DNA from: Terriglobus tenax
GTDB taxonomy: Bacteria; Acidobacteriota; Terriglobia; Terriglobales; Acidobacteriaceae
Direction of reading: 5' to 3'
Assembly: GCF_025685395.1 (NCBI RefSeq)
Contig: NZ_JAGSYA010000004.1
Coordinates: forward strand, 1,612,001-1,676,000
Length of the DNA: 64,000 nucleotides
A program made the translations under genes and the position numbers. Shown piece by piece: positions 35,937 to 44,283 of this stretch. The notes under the pieces were generated by a model, which was not told the DNA's origin, searched no databases, and saw nothing but the letters and a program-made list of their open reading frames with translations. Numbering within the stretch: position 1 is the first letter of the stretch; every line of letters starts with the position of its first letter.

Positions 35937-36698
35937 CTAAGCCACCACGTTCCTAAGCACGCCAATCCCCTGAATCTTCACCTCCACCACATCGCCGCTC
36001 TGCATGGGGCCGACGCCCGCAGGCGTTCCGGTCGGAATCAGGTCGCCCGGTTCCAGCGTGATGACAGCAGTGATGTAGCGCAGCAGCTCCGGGATGGGGA
36101 AGATAAAGTCGCGTGTCTCGCCGTGCTGGCGCAGTTCGCCGTTCAGGTGCGTCTCCACGGTCAGCGAACCGAGGATCGGGTCAATCTCCGCGGTGACGAC
36201 GGGCCCCACCGGGCAGGAGGTGTCAAAGCCCTTGCCGCGCGTCCACTGGCCGTCGGACTTCTGAATGTCGCGCATGGTGACGTCATTCACGATGGTGTAG
36301 CCGCGGATGTAGCTGCTGACGTCCTCGTCCGGCCCAATACGGCTGGCCCGTTTGCCAATGACAATGCCCAGCTCGCCTTCAAAGTCCAGCCGCTGAGTGA
36401 TGGCTGGCTTCCAGATGCTTCCGCCCGGCGCCAGCAGAGCCGATGGCGGCTTGAGGAAGAGCAGCGGCTCGCTGGGAATATCGTTCCCCAGCTCCGTGGC
36501 GTGGTCGCGGTAGTTGCGTCCCACGCAGACGATCTTCGACGGCTCGACGGGCGGCAGCAGCTCGGCTTCTTCAAGAAGCAGGTCGACGGCAGATCCGAAG
36601 GAGAGAGCTTCGAAGCTCACCGCCTGTGCGACGATGCGGCCGGCTTCCACGCGGCCATACAACGGCTGGCCATCGGCCAGAAAACGGCAGTACTTCAT
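35937..36698 (-). CDS. Fumarylacetoacetate hydrolase family enzyme
   Basis: The 253-residue protein belongs to the FAH superfamily: KIVCVGRNYRDHATELGN, LEDEGELGIVIGK-like DFEGELGIVIGK with the metal-binding Glu, GYTIVNDVTMRDIQ and LEPGDLIPTGTPAGVGP. It would hydrolyse or decarboxylate a 2-keto acid such as a 4-hydroxyphenylacetate- or acylpyruvate-type compound; the substrate is not clear. It starts at ATG 36698, overlapping the stop of the Fn3 lipoprotein gene by four bases (ATGA), so the two are translationally coupled although no functional link is evident. Confidence 0.88.
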   Translation of the reverse strand: MKYCRFLADGQPLYGRVEAGRIVAQAVSFEALSFGSAVDLLLEEAELLPPVEPSKIVCVGRNYRDHATELGNDIPSEPLLFLKPPSALLAPGGSIWKPAITQRLDFEGELGIVIGKRASRIGPDEDVSSYIRGYTIVNDVTMRDIQKSDGQWTRGKGFDTSCPVGPVVTAEIDPILGSLTVETHLNGELRQHGETRDFIFPIPELLRYITAVITLEPGDLIPTGTPAGVGPMQSGDVVEVKIQGIGVLRNVVA

Positions 36699-37741
36699 CG
36701 CATCTCCTCGGTGACAGGCTCGCTCTTACCGCTTTCGTTGCCCATGCGATCCACGGCGGTAATGCGATAGCGGTAGCGCCTGCCCTTCACGGCGGTAGTG
36801 TCGGCAAACTGCGGCGAGGCTACCGGGACAGGATTCAGGCGGACCTCGCTGTTGTCGTCGGCGCGGTAGACCACGTATCCGGCAATGTCCGGTTCTGTTC
36901 CCGGCTGCCAGGAGAGTGAGATGCCGGTCTCCGAGGCCAGCGCCTCCAGAGACTGCGGTACCGCCGGCGGGATCGTGTCACGCAGCACCCCGGTATCCAG
37001 CTCCGTCATCTGGCTGCCCAGCACGGTATCGACGCCTGCCAGCTTGACGTTGCGGCGGCGCTCCACACGGTACAGGTAACGCTGCCCGGCCTGCGCCGTG
37101 GGATCGACGGCACCGCCGGGGTCTCCCTGCGTCGCGGAGACGGCAAGCACGGTCTCCGCGGGCGAGTCCTGGCGGTCCATGGGGCTTTTTTTCTGCTTTG
37201 GCTTGTCCGGCTCGGTCCGCACGATGCGGACCTGGTCAAACGATGCCGCCGACGGCGTCCAGCGCAGCACCAGCCCCTCGCCTCCGAGTTCCGCCTTCAG
37301 GTTCTGCGGCGGCTCCGGAGCGTTGCCGCCCGCAACCGTCACAGGGTTTGACCAGCCAGCGGCGCGTCCCTGCGCGTTGGTAATCCGCACCCGGTAATGG
37401 AGGTCCACCAAGGAGCCCGTCGCCAGGCCCTGCGGCAAAGTATCCTGCAAGTCATTGATTTGGCTGGCGGGAATACGGATTACCGGACGGCACTCCTCTG
37501 TTCCTTCCGCCCGGCAGATCTCCACGTGGGAGTCGCGATCCAGCGGCTCACCGTCCGTGGTGGCTTTGGGCAGCGTCAGATGAAAGAGCGTCCTGCCGCC
37601 CTGCCGCATCGCCGAAAAATCCGACGGAATCCGCGCAAGGTGCAGGGAAGGTGGTTTTGGAGGGCCGGGGTTCGCGCATCCAGCCACCGCCAGGAGTGCG
37701 CAAAATAAAGATAAGGAAGCGCTTTTTTCCCAGAGGCGCAT
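36695..37741 (-). CDS. Lipoprotein with fibronectin type III domains
   Basis: The 348-residue protein starts MRLWEKSASLSLFCALLAVAGCANP: a lipobox VAGC at residues 21-24 makes it a lipoprotein. Two Fn3-like modules are visible, at about 120-235 (PEPPQNLKAELGGEGLVLRW) and 255-345 (PPAVPQSLEALASETGISLSW, YRYRITAVDRMGNES). It is probably on the outside of the inner or outer membrane. ATG 37741 is chosen because the lipobox follows. It ends by overlapping the FAH gene start. Function unknown. Confidence 0.8.
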   Translation of the reverse strand: MRLWEKSASLSLFCALLAVAGCANPGPPKPPSLHLARIPSDFSAMRQGGRTLFHLTLPKATTDGEPLDRDSHVEICRAEGTEECRPVIRIPASQINDLQDTLPQGLATGSLVDLHYRVRITNAQGRAAGWSNPVTVAGGNAPEPPQNLKAELGGEGLVLRWTPSAASFDQVRIVRTEPDKPKQKKSPMDRQDSPAETVLAVSATQGDPGGAVDPTAQAGQRYLYRVERRRNVKLAGVDTVLGSQMTELDTGVLRDTIPPAVPQSLEALASETGISLSWQPGTEPDIAGYVVYRADDNSEVRLNPVPVASPQFADTTAVKGRRYRYRITAVDRMGNESGKSEPVTEEMR

Positions 37742-37851
37742 GCCTTTAGAGACTAGCATCGCTACTAGAGCCCTACCGCCCACAAAAAAAGTTCGTGCGG
37801 TCAAAATCCGTTTTTACATGAGCAGCGTTCTTTGTTCAGGAGACGAAAAGT

Positions 37852-38574
37852 ATGTCTACCGTAGCCGCACTTCCAGAAGCTCCCGTTTCTCCCGATCCCG
37901 TTGCCGAAGCTGCCGAATCCACGATCCAGGAAAAGCGCCTTGGAGAGCGCGTTAAGGCCCTGCGCCTGAAAAAATCCATGGGGCTGGTTGAACTTGGCCG
38001 CCATACCGGGCTTTCCGCCAGCTTTCTTTCGCAGATTGAGACAGGCCGTGTTGTTCCCACGCTGCGAAACCTGGCGCGCATTGCCCTGGTCTTCTCCAAG
38101 GACCTGTCGTACTTTTTCGAGCCCGAGCCACGTCCCCTGTTCCGCGTTCACCGCGCCACGGAGCGCGTGAAGATGCCACAGTCCGGCGCGGAAAACCCGG
38201 CCTACTATTTTGAGAACCTGGGTTACCTGGTGCCGGATCGTCAGCTCGATCCTTACCTGGCCGAATTTTTGCCACCGCAGCCGGGCCGCGAGACCCGCGC
38301 CCACCAGCACCCGGGGCACGAGTTCCTGTACCTGCTGGATGGCCAACTGCAGGTTACCCATGGCGGACAGGTGCATGTGCTAACCGCCAACGATGCCGTG
38401 TACTTCGACTCCAACACCATCCACAACTATCAGTGCGTAGGCGACAAACCGGCGCGCGCGTTGATCATCAGCATGCAGGCAGCCAACCAGGCGGAGATCT
38501 CACCCCGTCCCTCGGTGAGCGGTCCCTCCGGGGGGCGCCGGCTGGCTGTAGTCAACCGCCCGCAAAGTGCCTGA
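37852..38574 (+). CDS. XRE-cupin transcription regulator
   Basis: The 240-residue regulator has an HTH at about residues 32-90 (ERVKALRLKKSMGLVELGRHTGLSASFLSQIE) and a C-terminal cupin domain (PGHEFLYLLDGQLQVTHGG, YFDSNTIHNYQ) that would bind a small ligand or metal. It is a common bacterial regulator type. The N-terminal 30 residues are Pro/Ala-rich. AGGAG precedes the ATG. It is divergent from the Fn3 lipoprotein/FAH pair, so it may control it; this is inference. Confidence 0.85.
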   Translation: MSTVAALPEAPVSPDPVAEAAESTIQEKRLGERVKALRLKKSMGLVELGRHTGLSASFLSQIETGRVVPTLRNLARIALVFSKDLSYFFEPEPRPLFRVHRATERVKMPQSGAENPAYYFENLGYLVPDRQLDPYLAEFLPPQPGRETRAHQHPGHEFLYLLDGQLQVTHGGQVHVLTANDAVYFDSNTIHNYQCVGDKPARALIISMQAANQAEISPRPSVSGPSGGRRLAVVNRPQSA

Positions 38575-38588
38575 GTTGTCAGAATTGA

Positions 38589-39161
38589 TCAGGGAATAAG
38601 CTTTTCCTGGGTGCCGGCTTCGGTGCCTGTACCCAGGAAGAGCCGTTCCACGTCCAGCCAGTTATCCACCCGCCGGTAGCCCTTGATGAGCTTGTTGTGC
38701 GGCGAGGTGAACAGGATGCCTTCTCCCTTGAAGCGCCGGAACTGGCGGGGGTTGTCGTCGATTAGGTAATCCGCCTCCAGAATCCCCTTGTCGCCGCAGA
38801 AAACGATGTGCGACGGCGGCAGGAACGGGAAATGGCGTTCCAGCCAGCGGAATTTGGCGGCGAAGGAGGTCGGAACCTCCATGGCGGCGGAAGCGATAAA
38901 GACCTCATACCGGCTTTGCAGCGCCTGAATCACGCGCGGCGCATCGTCCATAATGGGCAGGTCGGCGAAAAAATCCTCACTGAACAGGTAGCTGTGCAGC
39001 ATGTGGTGACGGTCAATGGAAACCACGTCCCAGATCCATTTGCCGGTCAGGTCTTCCTTCGAAATCTGCTCACCGTGGTCGCGGTTGTAGCGCGCAAGGT
39101 GCTCACCGAGGGTGTCGGCCATCACCTCGTCCATATCGATGCAGATTCGTTTCAGTGACAT
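38589..39161 (-). CDS. 5'(3')-deoxyribonucleotidase-like HAD phosphatase
   Basis: The 190-residue HAD protein resembles the cytosolic NT5C family: ICIDMDEVMADT carries the catalytic Asp pair, ASAAMEVPTSF the Ser/Thr motif, FCGDKGILEADYLIDDNPRQF the Lys and acidic motifs. It would dephosphorylate a (deoxy)nucleotide monophosphate. The open frame extends upstream to 39269 but ATG 39161 begins the recognised domain. It is convergent with the XRE-cupin gene. Confidence 0.85.
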   Translation of the reverse strand: MSLKRICIDMDEVMADTLGEHLARYNRDHGEQISKEDLTGKWIWDVVSIDRHHMLHSYLFSEDFFADLPIMDDAPRVIQALQSRYEVFIASAAMEVPTSFAAKFRWLERHFPFLPPSHIVFCGDKGILEADYLIDDNPRQFRRFKGEGILFTSPHNKLIKGYRRVDNWLDVERLFLGTGTEAGTQEKLIP

Positions 39162-39314
39162 AGAGATTCCCTGTCTGATCCTACCCCTTCCGGCGGCGAG
39201 GCTGCATCCCGCTGCCCTTTCTGGGCTGGACACGATGCGAATAAACTGCATCTGACGGACAGGCCGCACAATCCAAACCCATAAGCATCACGACCCTTTA
39301 AGCATCGGACACGA

Positions 39315-40955
39315 ATGAGCGCTACCGCGACCCTGGATACAAACACTGCGCCCAATGCCGCGGCCCAGCCCTGGCGGCCAAAGATCAACCCATGGATCGT
39401 TGCCATGACGGTGACCCTGGCCACGTTCATGGAGGTGCTGGACACCTCCATTGCGAACGTTGCCCTGCCGCATATTGCCGGCGGCCTGGGAGCCAGCCAG
39501 GATGAAGCGACCTGGGTGCTGACCGCCTACCTGGTGGCCAACGCTATCATTCTGCCGGCCGGCGCCTACATGACCACCTTCATCGGGCGCAAGAAGTTCT
39601 ACATGATCTGCGTGGCGCTGTTCGGCATCTCCTCCGCCCTGTGCGGCCTTGCGCCGTCGCTGCCGCTGCTGGTCTTCTTCCGCATTCTGCAGGGCGTTGG
39701 CGGCGGCGGCCTGGCTCCGTCAGAACAGGCCATCCTGGCCGACACCTTCCCCCCCGAAAAACGAGGGCAGGCCTTCGCCATGTACGGCCTCGCCGTCGTT
39801 GTAGCCCCGGCCATTGGCCCCACGCTGGGCGGATGGATTACGGACAACTACGACTGGCGATGGATCTTCTTCCTGAATGTGCCCATCTGCCTGCTCTCGC
39901 TTTTCCTGACCAGCCGCATCGTTGAAGATCCACCGTATGTGGAGAAGCAGGTGAAAGAAGCACAGAAGGGCGGCATCCGCCTGGACTTCCTCGGCTTCGC
40001 CCTGCTGGGCCTGACCTTCGGCTCGCTGGAGTTCGTGCTCGACAAGGGACAGGAAGATGACTGGTTCTCGTCGAGGGCCATCACCTTCTTCACCGTCGCC
40101 ATGGTCGTCGCCTTCTTCAGCATGATCTGGTGGGAGATCAAACAGCTTCGCGAGGGCCACCGGCCGATCGTGAACCTGACGCTGTTCAAGCGGCGTAACT
40201 TCGCCATCAGCTTCATCCTGATGTTCGTCCTGGGCTTTTCTCTATACGGCACCACCATCCTGATTCCGCAGTACGTACAGACCTTGCTAGGATACACAGC
40301 GGAGCTGGCGGGTAAAGTGCTGTCACCGGCCGGGTTCATGATGATGGCCATGATGCCCGTGGTGGGCTTCCTGTCGAGTAAGGTGGACCCGCGAAAACTG
40401 ATTGCCTTCGGCTTCAGTATGTTGACCATATCGCTGGTCTACATGGCGAACATCAACCTGGATGCAAGTTACGGAACGCTGGTCGTCATGCGTATATTCC
40501 AGGCATCGGGGCTCGCCTTCCTGTTCATTCCGATCAATACGATTGCGTACATCGGGGTGAAGCAGAACGAGAACAACGACGTCTCCGGTTTGACCAACCT
40601 GGCGCGTAACGTGGGCGGTTCATGCGGAACCGCGTTCATGGCCACCATGCTGACACGACGAACCGCGGCGCATGAAAACTCGATGATCCGCAACCTGACG
40701 CCGGGCGACCTAACCTTCATGGATCGCGTGCATTCGTTTGCAAGCACGTTTGCCGGCGGCAATGGAGGCTCCAGCTCGCAGGGCGCCCTGCATACGGCAC
40801 AGGCGTACATCTACAACATGATGCATCGACAGGCGCAGTCGCTGGCATACATCGACATCATCCGCTACCTGACGGTGTTCTGCGCCTGCATGCTGCCACT
40901 GCTGTTCCTGCTGCCCAAGCCCCCGAAGGGCGCAAGCGCATCTGCGGGACACTAA
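39315..40955 (+). CDS. DHA2-family MFS multidrug exporter
   Basis: The 546-residue protein has about 14 hydrophobic helices. Motif WILTAYLVANAIILPAGAYM and GAGGGGLAPSEQAIL-like GVGGGGLAPSEQAI fit the EmrB/QacA (DHA2) subfamily. It is an inner-membrane proton-driven exporter; a partner membrane fusion protein is not adjacent. The gene is divergent from the nucleotidase and ends at a strong terminator facing the porin. The substrate cannot be read. Confidence 0.9.
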   Translation: MSATATLDTNTAPNAAAQPWRPKINPWIVAMTVTLATFMEVLDTSIANVALPHIAGGLGASQDEATWVLTAYLVANAIILPAGAYMTTFIGRKKFYMICVALFGISSALCGLAPSLPLLVFFRILQGVGGGGLAPSEQAILADTFPPEKRGQAFAMYGLAVVVAPAIGPTLGGWITDNYDWRWIFFLNVPICLLSLFLTSRIVEDPPYVEKQVKEAQKGGIRLDFLGFALLGLTFGSLEFVLDKGQEDDWFSSRAITFFTVAMVVAFFSMIWWEIKQLREGHRPIVNLTLFKRRNFAISFILMFVLGFSLYGTTILIPQYVQTLLGYTAELAGKVLSPAGFMMMAMMPVVGFLSSKVDPRKLIAFGFSMLTISLVYMANINLDASYGTLVVMRIFQASGLAFLFIPINTIAYIGVKQNENNDVSGLTNLARNVGGSCGTAFMATMLTRRTAAHENSMIRNLTPGDLTFMDRVHSFASTFAGGNGGSSSQGALHTAQAYIYNMMHRQAQSLAYIDIIRYLTVFCACMLPLLFLLPKPPKGASASAGH

Positions 40956-40967
40956 GCATTCTTAGAA

Positions 40968-41010
40968 GCAAATAACAAAGGCAGCCCATAAGGCTGCCTT
41001 TGTTATTTGC
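40968..41010. terminator. Bidirectional terminator between MFS and porin genes
   Basis: GCAAATAACAAAGGCAGCC (40968-40986) and GGCTGCCTTTGTTATTTGC (40992-41010) form a perfect 19-base stem with a CATAA loop. The AT-rich outer arms supply the T-run for both strands. Confidence 0.85.
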
Positions 41011-41020
41011 AGGATAATCC

Positions 41021-41056
41021 TGTCATCTCGACCGGAGCGAAGCGCAGTGGAGAGAT
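41021..41056. repeat. Dispersed REP-like repeat copy
   Basis: TGTCATCTCGACCGGAGCGA followed by AGCGCAGTGGAGAGAT, nearly identical to the reverse complement of the copy at 35871. It is squeezed between the 19-base terminator and the porin stop. Confidence 0.7.
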
Positions 41057-41064
41057 GGCAACGG

Positions 41065-42489
41065 CTAGAACTTGTAGATCAGGTCCATGCCGAAGAAGAA
41101 CTGGTTCCGTGCCGTGCCGTTGTCATAACCACGCTTGTCCCAGGAGTGATCAAAGCGCACCTCCGGCCGCAGCAGGATCGTGCTGCCGATGTACTGCGTC
41201 GCATACAAAGTGTTCTCCGTGTACTTTGTGGCGATACCGGTGCGCTGTCCCTTCTTGTCATTCAGCAGGTCAGACCGGAAGCCGACGAAGAGCTTCGGAT
41301 TGATCTGCCGGTTGACGTAGTTGACGAAGGCATACTCTGGCGCGGTACAGGTGCGCTGACCAGCAGCACAGTAGGCGCCATTGGCTCCAGTCTCCGTCGG
41401 GACAGGGTTGGTCACATTGCCGGCGACGTTCGGCACCTCGCGCTCGTACATGTACCAGGCCTCGGTCGCCATGTGCCACTTTGCGTTGAAGCGGTGGTAC
41501 CAGGTGGCATCGTAATGCTGCAGGTTGTTGTACGCATACTTGCCATCGTTGATGCCGTTGGCACAGGCATAAAAGTTATCGTGATTGCTCTTCGTCGAGT
41601 AGTTGAGGCACGCAATCGCCGAGGGCTTGCGATCGTCCGACCACGGAGCCACGTCGTGGCTCGCCGACACACCAAGCTGCACCATCCACTGTTTGTTCAG
41701 CTTCAGCGATGCCAGGATACCCGTGTCTGTAAACGGATCAATCGTGTATAGCAGTGAGTGCGTCATGTTGTAGTTGTTGGGCGCAAGCTGTGCCTCAATG
41801 CCCGGCACCGACAGGAAGCGGCCGATGCGGATGTTGAGGCCTTCCTTCACGGGGAAGTAAAGATCGGCATACTCCAGCACCGGGTCAAAGCCGTACTTCT
41901 TGTTCTTCTGCAGAAGCTGCTGGCTCAGGTAGTCCTTCGCCGTAGTGAAACGGTAGTCAATGCCATAGAAGGCCGTGAAGTGGTAGCCATAGTCGAAGTG
42001 CTTTTTCTGCACGGTATCCGGCAGGCGCTCCACGTACACCACCGCCTGGTTCAACTCAATGCGATTCGGGAAGATGTCATACGACACGGGGAAGTTATTT
42101 CCCGAGGAAGTACTGGCATTCACGCTGGGCGCGATCCAGCCATAGATCTTCGTGCGCGCTCTCTGCTTCTTCAACGCGGTCATCAGCGGATACACGTTGC
42201 CGTCCGGCACGCCCAGCAGCGACGAACCGCCATAGCCCCAGTCGGAGCCGGGAAAGGGAGGCGAGTTCAGCGGTGCATCCAGCGCACGGCGTTCGGGTGC
42301 CGGACCACCCGGCAGCTTGCCTGTCCAGTCGGCCTTGTAATAGCCGCCAAGCCTCTGGAGGAAGTTGCCCTTCAGATCATTCTGTTGCGGAGCATCCTGT
42401 GCCTGCGCCTGGGTGCCAATGGCTGCAAGCAAAACAAAGCCCGCGCAGATCACGCGGGCAAAACCGGTACCAAAATTCGTGTAGCTCAT
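41065..42489 (-). CDS. Outer-membrane beta-barrel porin (OmpL/BBP2-like)
   Basis: The 474-residue protein has a signal peptide (AQAQ cleavage near 31), many short alternating-hydrophobic strands, and a C-terminal Phe (DLIYKF) that fits outer-membrane insertion. The strands FHFTAFYGIDYRF, EVRFDHSWDKRGYDNG and FFFGMDLIYKF are typical of the beta-barrel porin-2 type. It would form a diffusion channel. Its translation may be controlled by a hairpin that takes part of the AGGAG ribosome binding site. Confidence 0.85.
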   Translation of the reverse strand: MSYTNFGTGFARVICAGFVLLAAIGTQAQAQDAPQQNDLKGNFLQRLGGYYKADWTGKLPGGPAPERRALDAPLNSPPFPGSDWGYGGSSLLGVPDGNVYPLMTALKKQRARTKIYGWIAPSVNASTSSGNNFPVSYDIFPNRIELNQAVVYVERLPDTVQKKHFDYGYHFTAFYGIDYRFTTAKDYLSQQLLQKNKKYGFDPVLEYADLYFPVKEGLNIRIGRFLSVPGIEAQLAPNNYNMTHSLLYTIDPFTDTGILASLKLNKQWMVQLGVSASHDVAPWSDDRKPSAIACLNYSTKSNHDNFYACANGINDGKYAYNNLQHYDATWYHRFNAKWHMATEAWYMYEREVPNVAGNVTNPVPTETGANGAYCAAGQRTCTAPEYAFVNYVNRQINPKLFVGFRSDLLNDKKGQRTGIATKYTENTLYATQYIGSTILLRPEVRFDHSWDKRGYDNGTARNQFFFGMDLIYKF

Positions 42490-42495
42490 ATCACT

Positions 42496-42531
42496 CCTGT
42501 TGCCTTTGCAGGGGACAGCAAAGGCAACAGG
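42496..42531 (-). promoter_or_regulatory. Leader hairpin overlapping the porin ribosome binding site
   Basis: CCTGTTGCCTTTGC (42496-42509) and GCAAAGGCAACAGG (42518-42531) form a perfect 14-base stem with an 8-base loop. On the minus strand the AGG at the stem edge is the first part of AGGAG, so pairing would hide the ribosome binding site. It ends seven bases before the start codon. Confidence 0.6.
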
Positions 42532-42594
42532 TATGAGGCTACGTCTGCGCTCCGTAAAAAAGACGTAGAGAAAGCGCTAAAAGATCGTAAGCAG

Positions 42595-43629
42595 TTACAA
42601 CAGGTCCGGGTTACGCTCCGGAAACTGGTGCTGGTGCCAGTACGGATATGCCGGGCTCACCTTGCTGGCATCGTCCAGCTTCTTCATCTGCTCCGCGGTC
42701 AGCTTCCAGCCCACCGCTTCCAGGTTCTGCTTGAGCTGCTTTTCGTCGCGAGCACCGATGATGAGCGAGGAAACCGTGGGCCGCTGCAGCAGCCAGTTGA
42801 GTGAAATCTCCGGGATAGACCTGCCCGTATCCTTCGAGATCTCTTCCAGCGCATCGGTGACGGTGTACAGGTGCTCGTCGGCGATCTGCGGGCCTGCGGC
42901 GACGTTCTTTGGATCGTTCAGGCGGCTGGTCTCCGGCTTCGGTTTGTTGCGGCCCAGCTTGCCGGTCAGGCGTCCCCATCCGAGGGGCGACCACACCACG
43001 GTGCCTACCTTCTCGCTCTGGCCCAGCGGCATCAGCTCCCATTCGAAATCGCGGCCCAGCAGCGAGTAGAAGCTCTGCTGCACCACGTACTTCGACCAGC
43101 CGTAACGCTCGCTGATGGAGAGCGACTTCATGAGCTGCCAGCCGGAGAAGTTCGAGCAGCCGATGTAACGGATCTTGCCGTCTTCTACCGCGCGATTCAG
43201 CGTATGCAGCGTCTCTTCGATCGGCGTCAGGGCGTCGACCTCGTGCATGTAAAAGATGTCGATGTAGTCCGTGTTCAGGCGCTTCAGGCTGCCTTCAATC
43301 GAACGGATGAGATGGTGGCGCGACTGGCCCACATCGTTGATGCCCTCTCCCAGGCGAAAGGTCGCCTTGCTGCCGATCACAAGCTGCGAGCGGTCCAGGT
43401 GGGCAATCGACTCACCCAGGACCTTTTCGCTCTCGCCGTTGGAATAAACATCGGCGGTATCGAAGAAGTTAATGCCAGCGTCGACACAGAGATCCACAAT
43501 GCGCTTGGCTTCCGCACCTTCCACCAGGCCCCATGCATTGAAGAATTCATTGTTGCGCCCGAAGGTTCCTGCCCCGAAGCAAAGCTCCGAGACGCGCAGG
43601 CCGGAATTTCCCAGCAGTCTGTATTCCAT
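42595..43629 (-). CDS. Aldo/keto reductase
   Basis: The 344-residue protein has the AKR tetrad: FFDTADVYSNG (Asp, Tyr), VIGSKATF (Lys) and IFYMHEVD (His). It reduces aldehydes or ketones with NADPH in the cytoplasm. Substrate unknown; the general oxidoreductase type YajO/IolS-like is my best match. ATG 43629 was chosen because AAGGAG precedes it; an upstream in-frame ATG at 43689 would place twenty residues without ribosome binding site. Confidence 0.88.
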   Translation of the reverse strand: MEYRLLGNSGLRVSELCFGAGTFGRNNEFFNAWGLVEGAEAKRIVDLCVDAGINFFDTADVYSNGESEKVLGESIAHLDRSQLVIGSKATFRLGEGINDVGQSRHHLIRSIEGSLKRLNTDYIDIFYMHEVDALTPIEETLHTLNRAVEDGKIRYIGCSNFSGWQLMKSLSISERYGWSKYVVQQSFYSLLGRDFEWELMPLGQSEKVGTVVWSPLGWGRLTGKLGRNKPKPETSRLNDPKNVAAGPQIADEHLYTVTDALEEISKDTGRSIPEISLNWLLQRPTVSSLIIGARDEKQLKQNLEAVGWKLTAEQMKKLDDASKVSPAYPYWHQHQFPERNPDLL

Positions 43630-43709
43630 TCCGATTGGCTCCTTATAGAGATGGGATGCGTCAGCTTCCACATCGGACGCGCCTTGCATCCGTTATTCTC
43701 GAATTCGTT

Positions 43710-43961
43710 ATGTCACGCAGTGAAGCTCCAACGACGCGCCCCGGGTTTGTGAACAGCAACAAGCAGAAGGTGATTGGTAAAGCGGCCTGGGTCGACTCCA
43801 GCCAGCCCAACCAGAACACCTACAAGATGCGCTGCGAACGCTACGGCTGCGGCTTTGAGTACGGCACCGACGGCATCGATATCCACAAACGCAAATGCCC
43901 ACGGTGCCAGGACGGCAAACCCGGCCAGCCGGCGCCGGAGATGCTGCCGACGCTCTTCTGA
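43710..43961 (+). CDS. Small zinc-ribbon-type conserved protein
   Basis: The 83-residue protein carries four cysteines (RCERYGCGFEYG and KRKCPRCQDGKPG) arranged as two Cys pairs suitable for zinc. The block YGTDGIDIHKRKCPRC is conserved in similar short proteins in other bacteria, of unknown role. ATG 43710 is used since the ORF upstream to 43635 lies in the promoter area of the aldo/keto reductase, which is divergent. A REP copy follows the stop. Confidence 0.7.
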   Translation: MSRSEAPTTRPGFVNSNKQKVIGKAAWVDSSQPNQNTYKMRCERYGCGFEYGTDGIDIHKRKCPRCQDGKPGQPAPEMLPTLF

Positions 43962-43976
43962 CGGCCTTTCCTTGTT

Positions 43977-44011
43977 TGCCATCCTGAGCGGAGCGAGGGA
44001 TCTGTTTCTCG
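43977..44011. repeat. Dispersed REP-like repeat copy
   Basis: TGCCATCCTGAGCGGAGCGA followed by GGGATCTGTTTCTCG. It is a diverged half-copy of the same family and lies between two small genes. Confidence 0.55.
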
Positions 44012-44063
44012 CCTTTTCCTTACCCACGGAACCGGCGGCCACGCACAAGCGTATCTTGCTTGC

Positions 44064-44258
44064 ATGAGACTACTGATCGCCTTCCTGTTTCCGTGGCTCA
44101 CGTTCTTCCTGATCGGACGGCCGTTCACCGGCCTGCTGTGCCTGCTGCTGCAGTGCACGCTGCTGGGCTGGATTCCGGCGACCATCTGGGCCGTCTATGC
44201 GCTTTCGCAATACAAGACAGACCGCAAAATTGCCCGCGCCATGGCGCATCGGTATTAA
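44064..44258 (+). CDS. YqaE/Pmp3-family small membrane protein
   Basis: The 64-residue protein has two hydrophobic helices around FLIGRPFTGLLCLLLQCTLLGWIPATIWAVYAL, the layout of YqaE/Pmp3 proteins that respond to osmotic stress in the membrane. The C-terminus is basic (YKTDRKIARAMAHRY). The two-helix hairpin and length match the family. It lies downstream of a REP copy and convergent with the ligase gene. Confidence 0.75.
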   Translation: MRLLIAFLFPWLTFFLIGRPFTGLLCLLLQCTLLGWIPATIWAVYALSQYKTDRKIARAMAHRY

Positions 44259-44283
44259 AGCTTCGGCTCTGTCGGGCTGCGCG

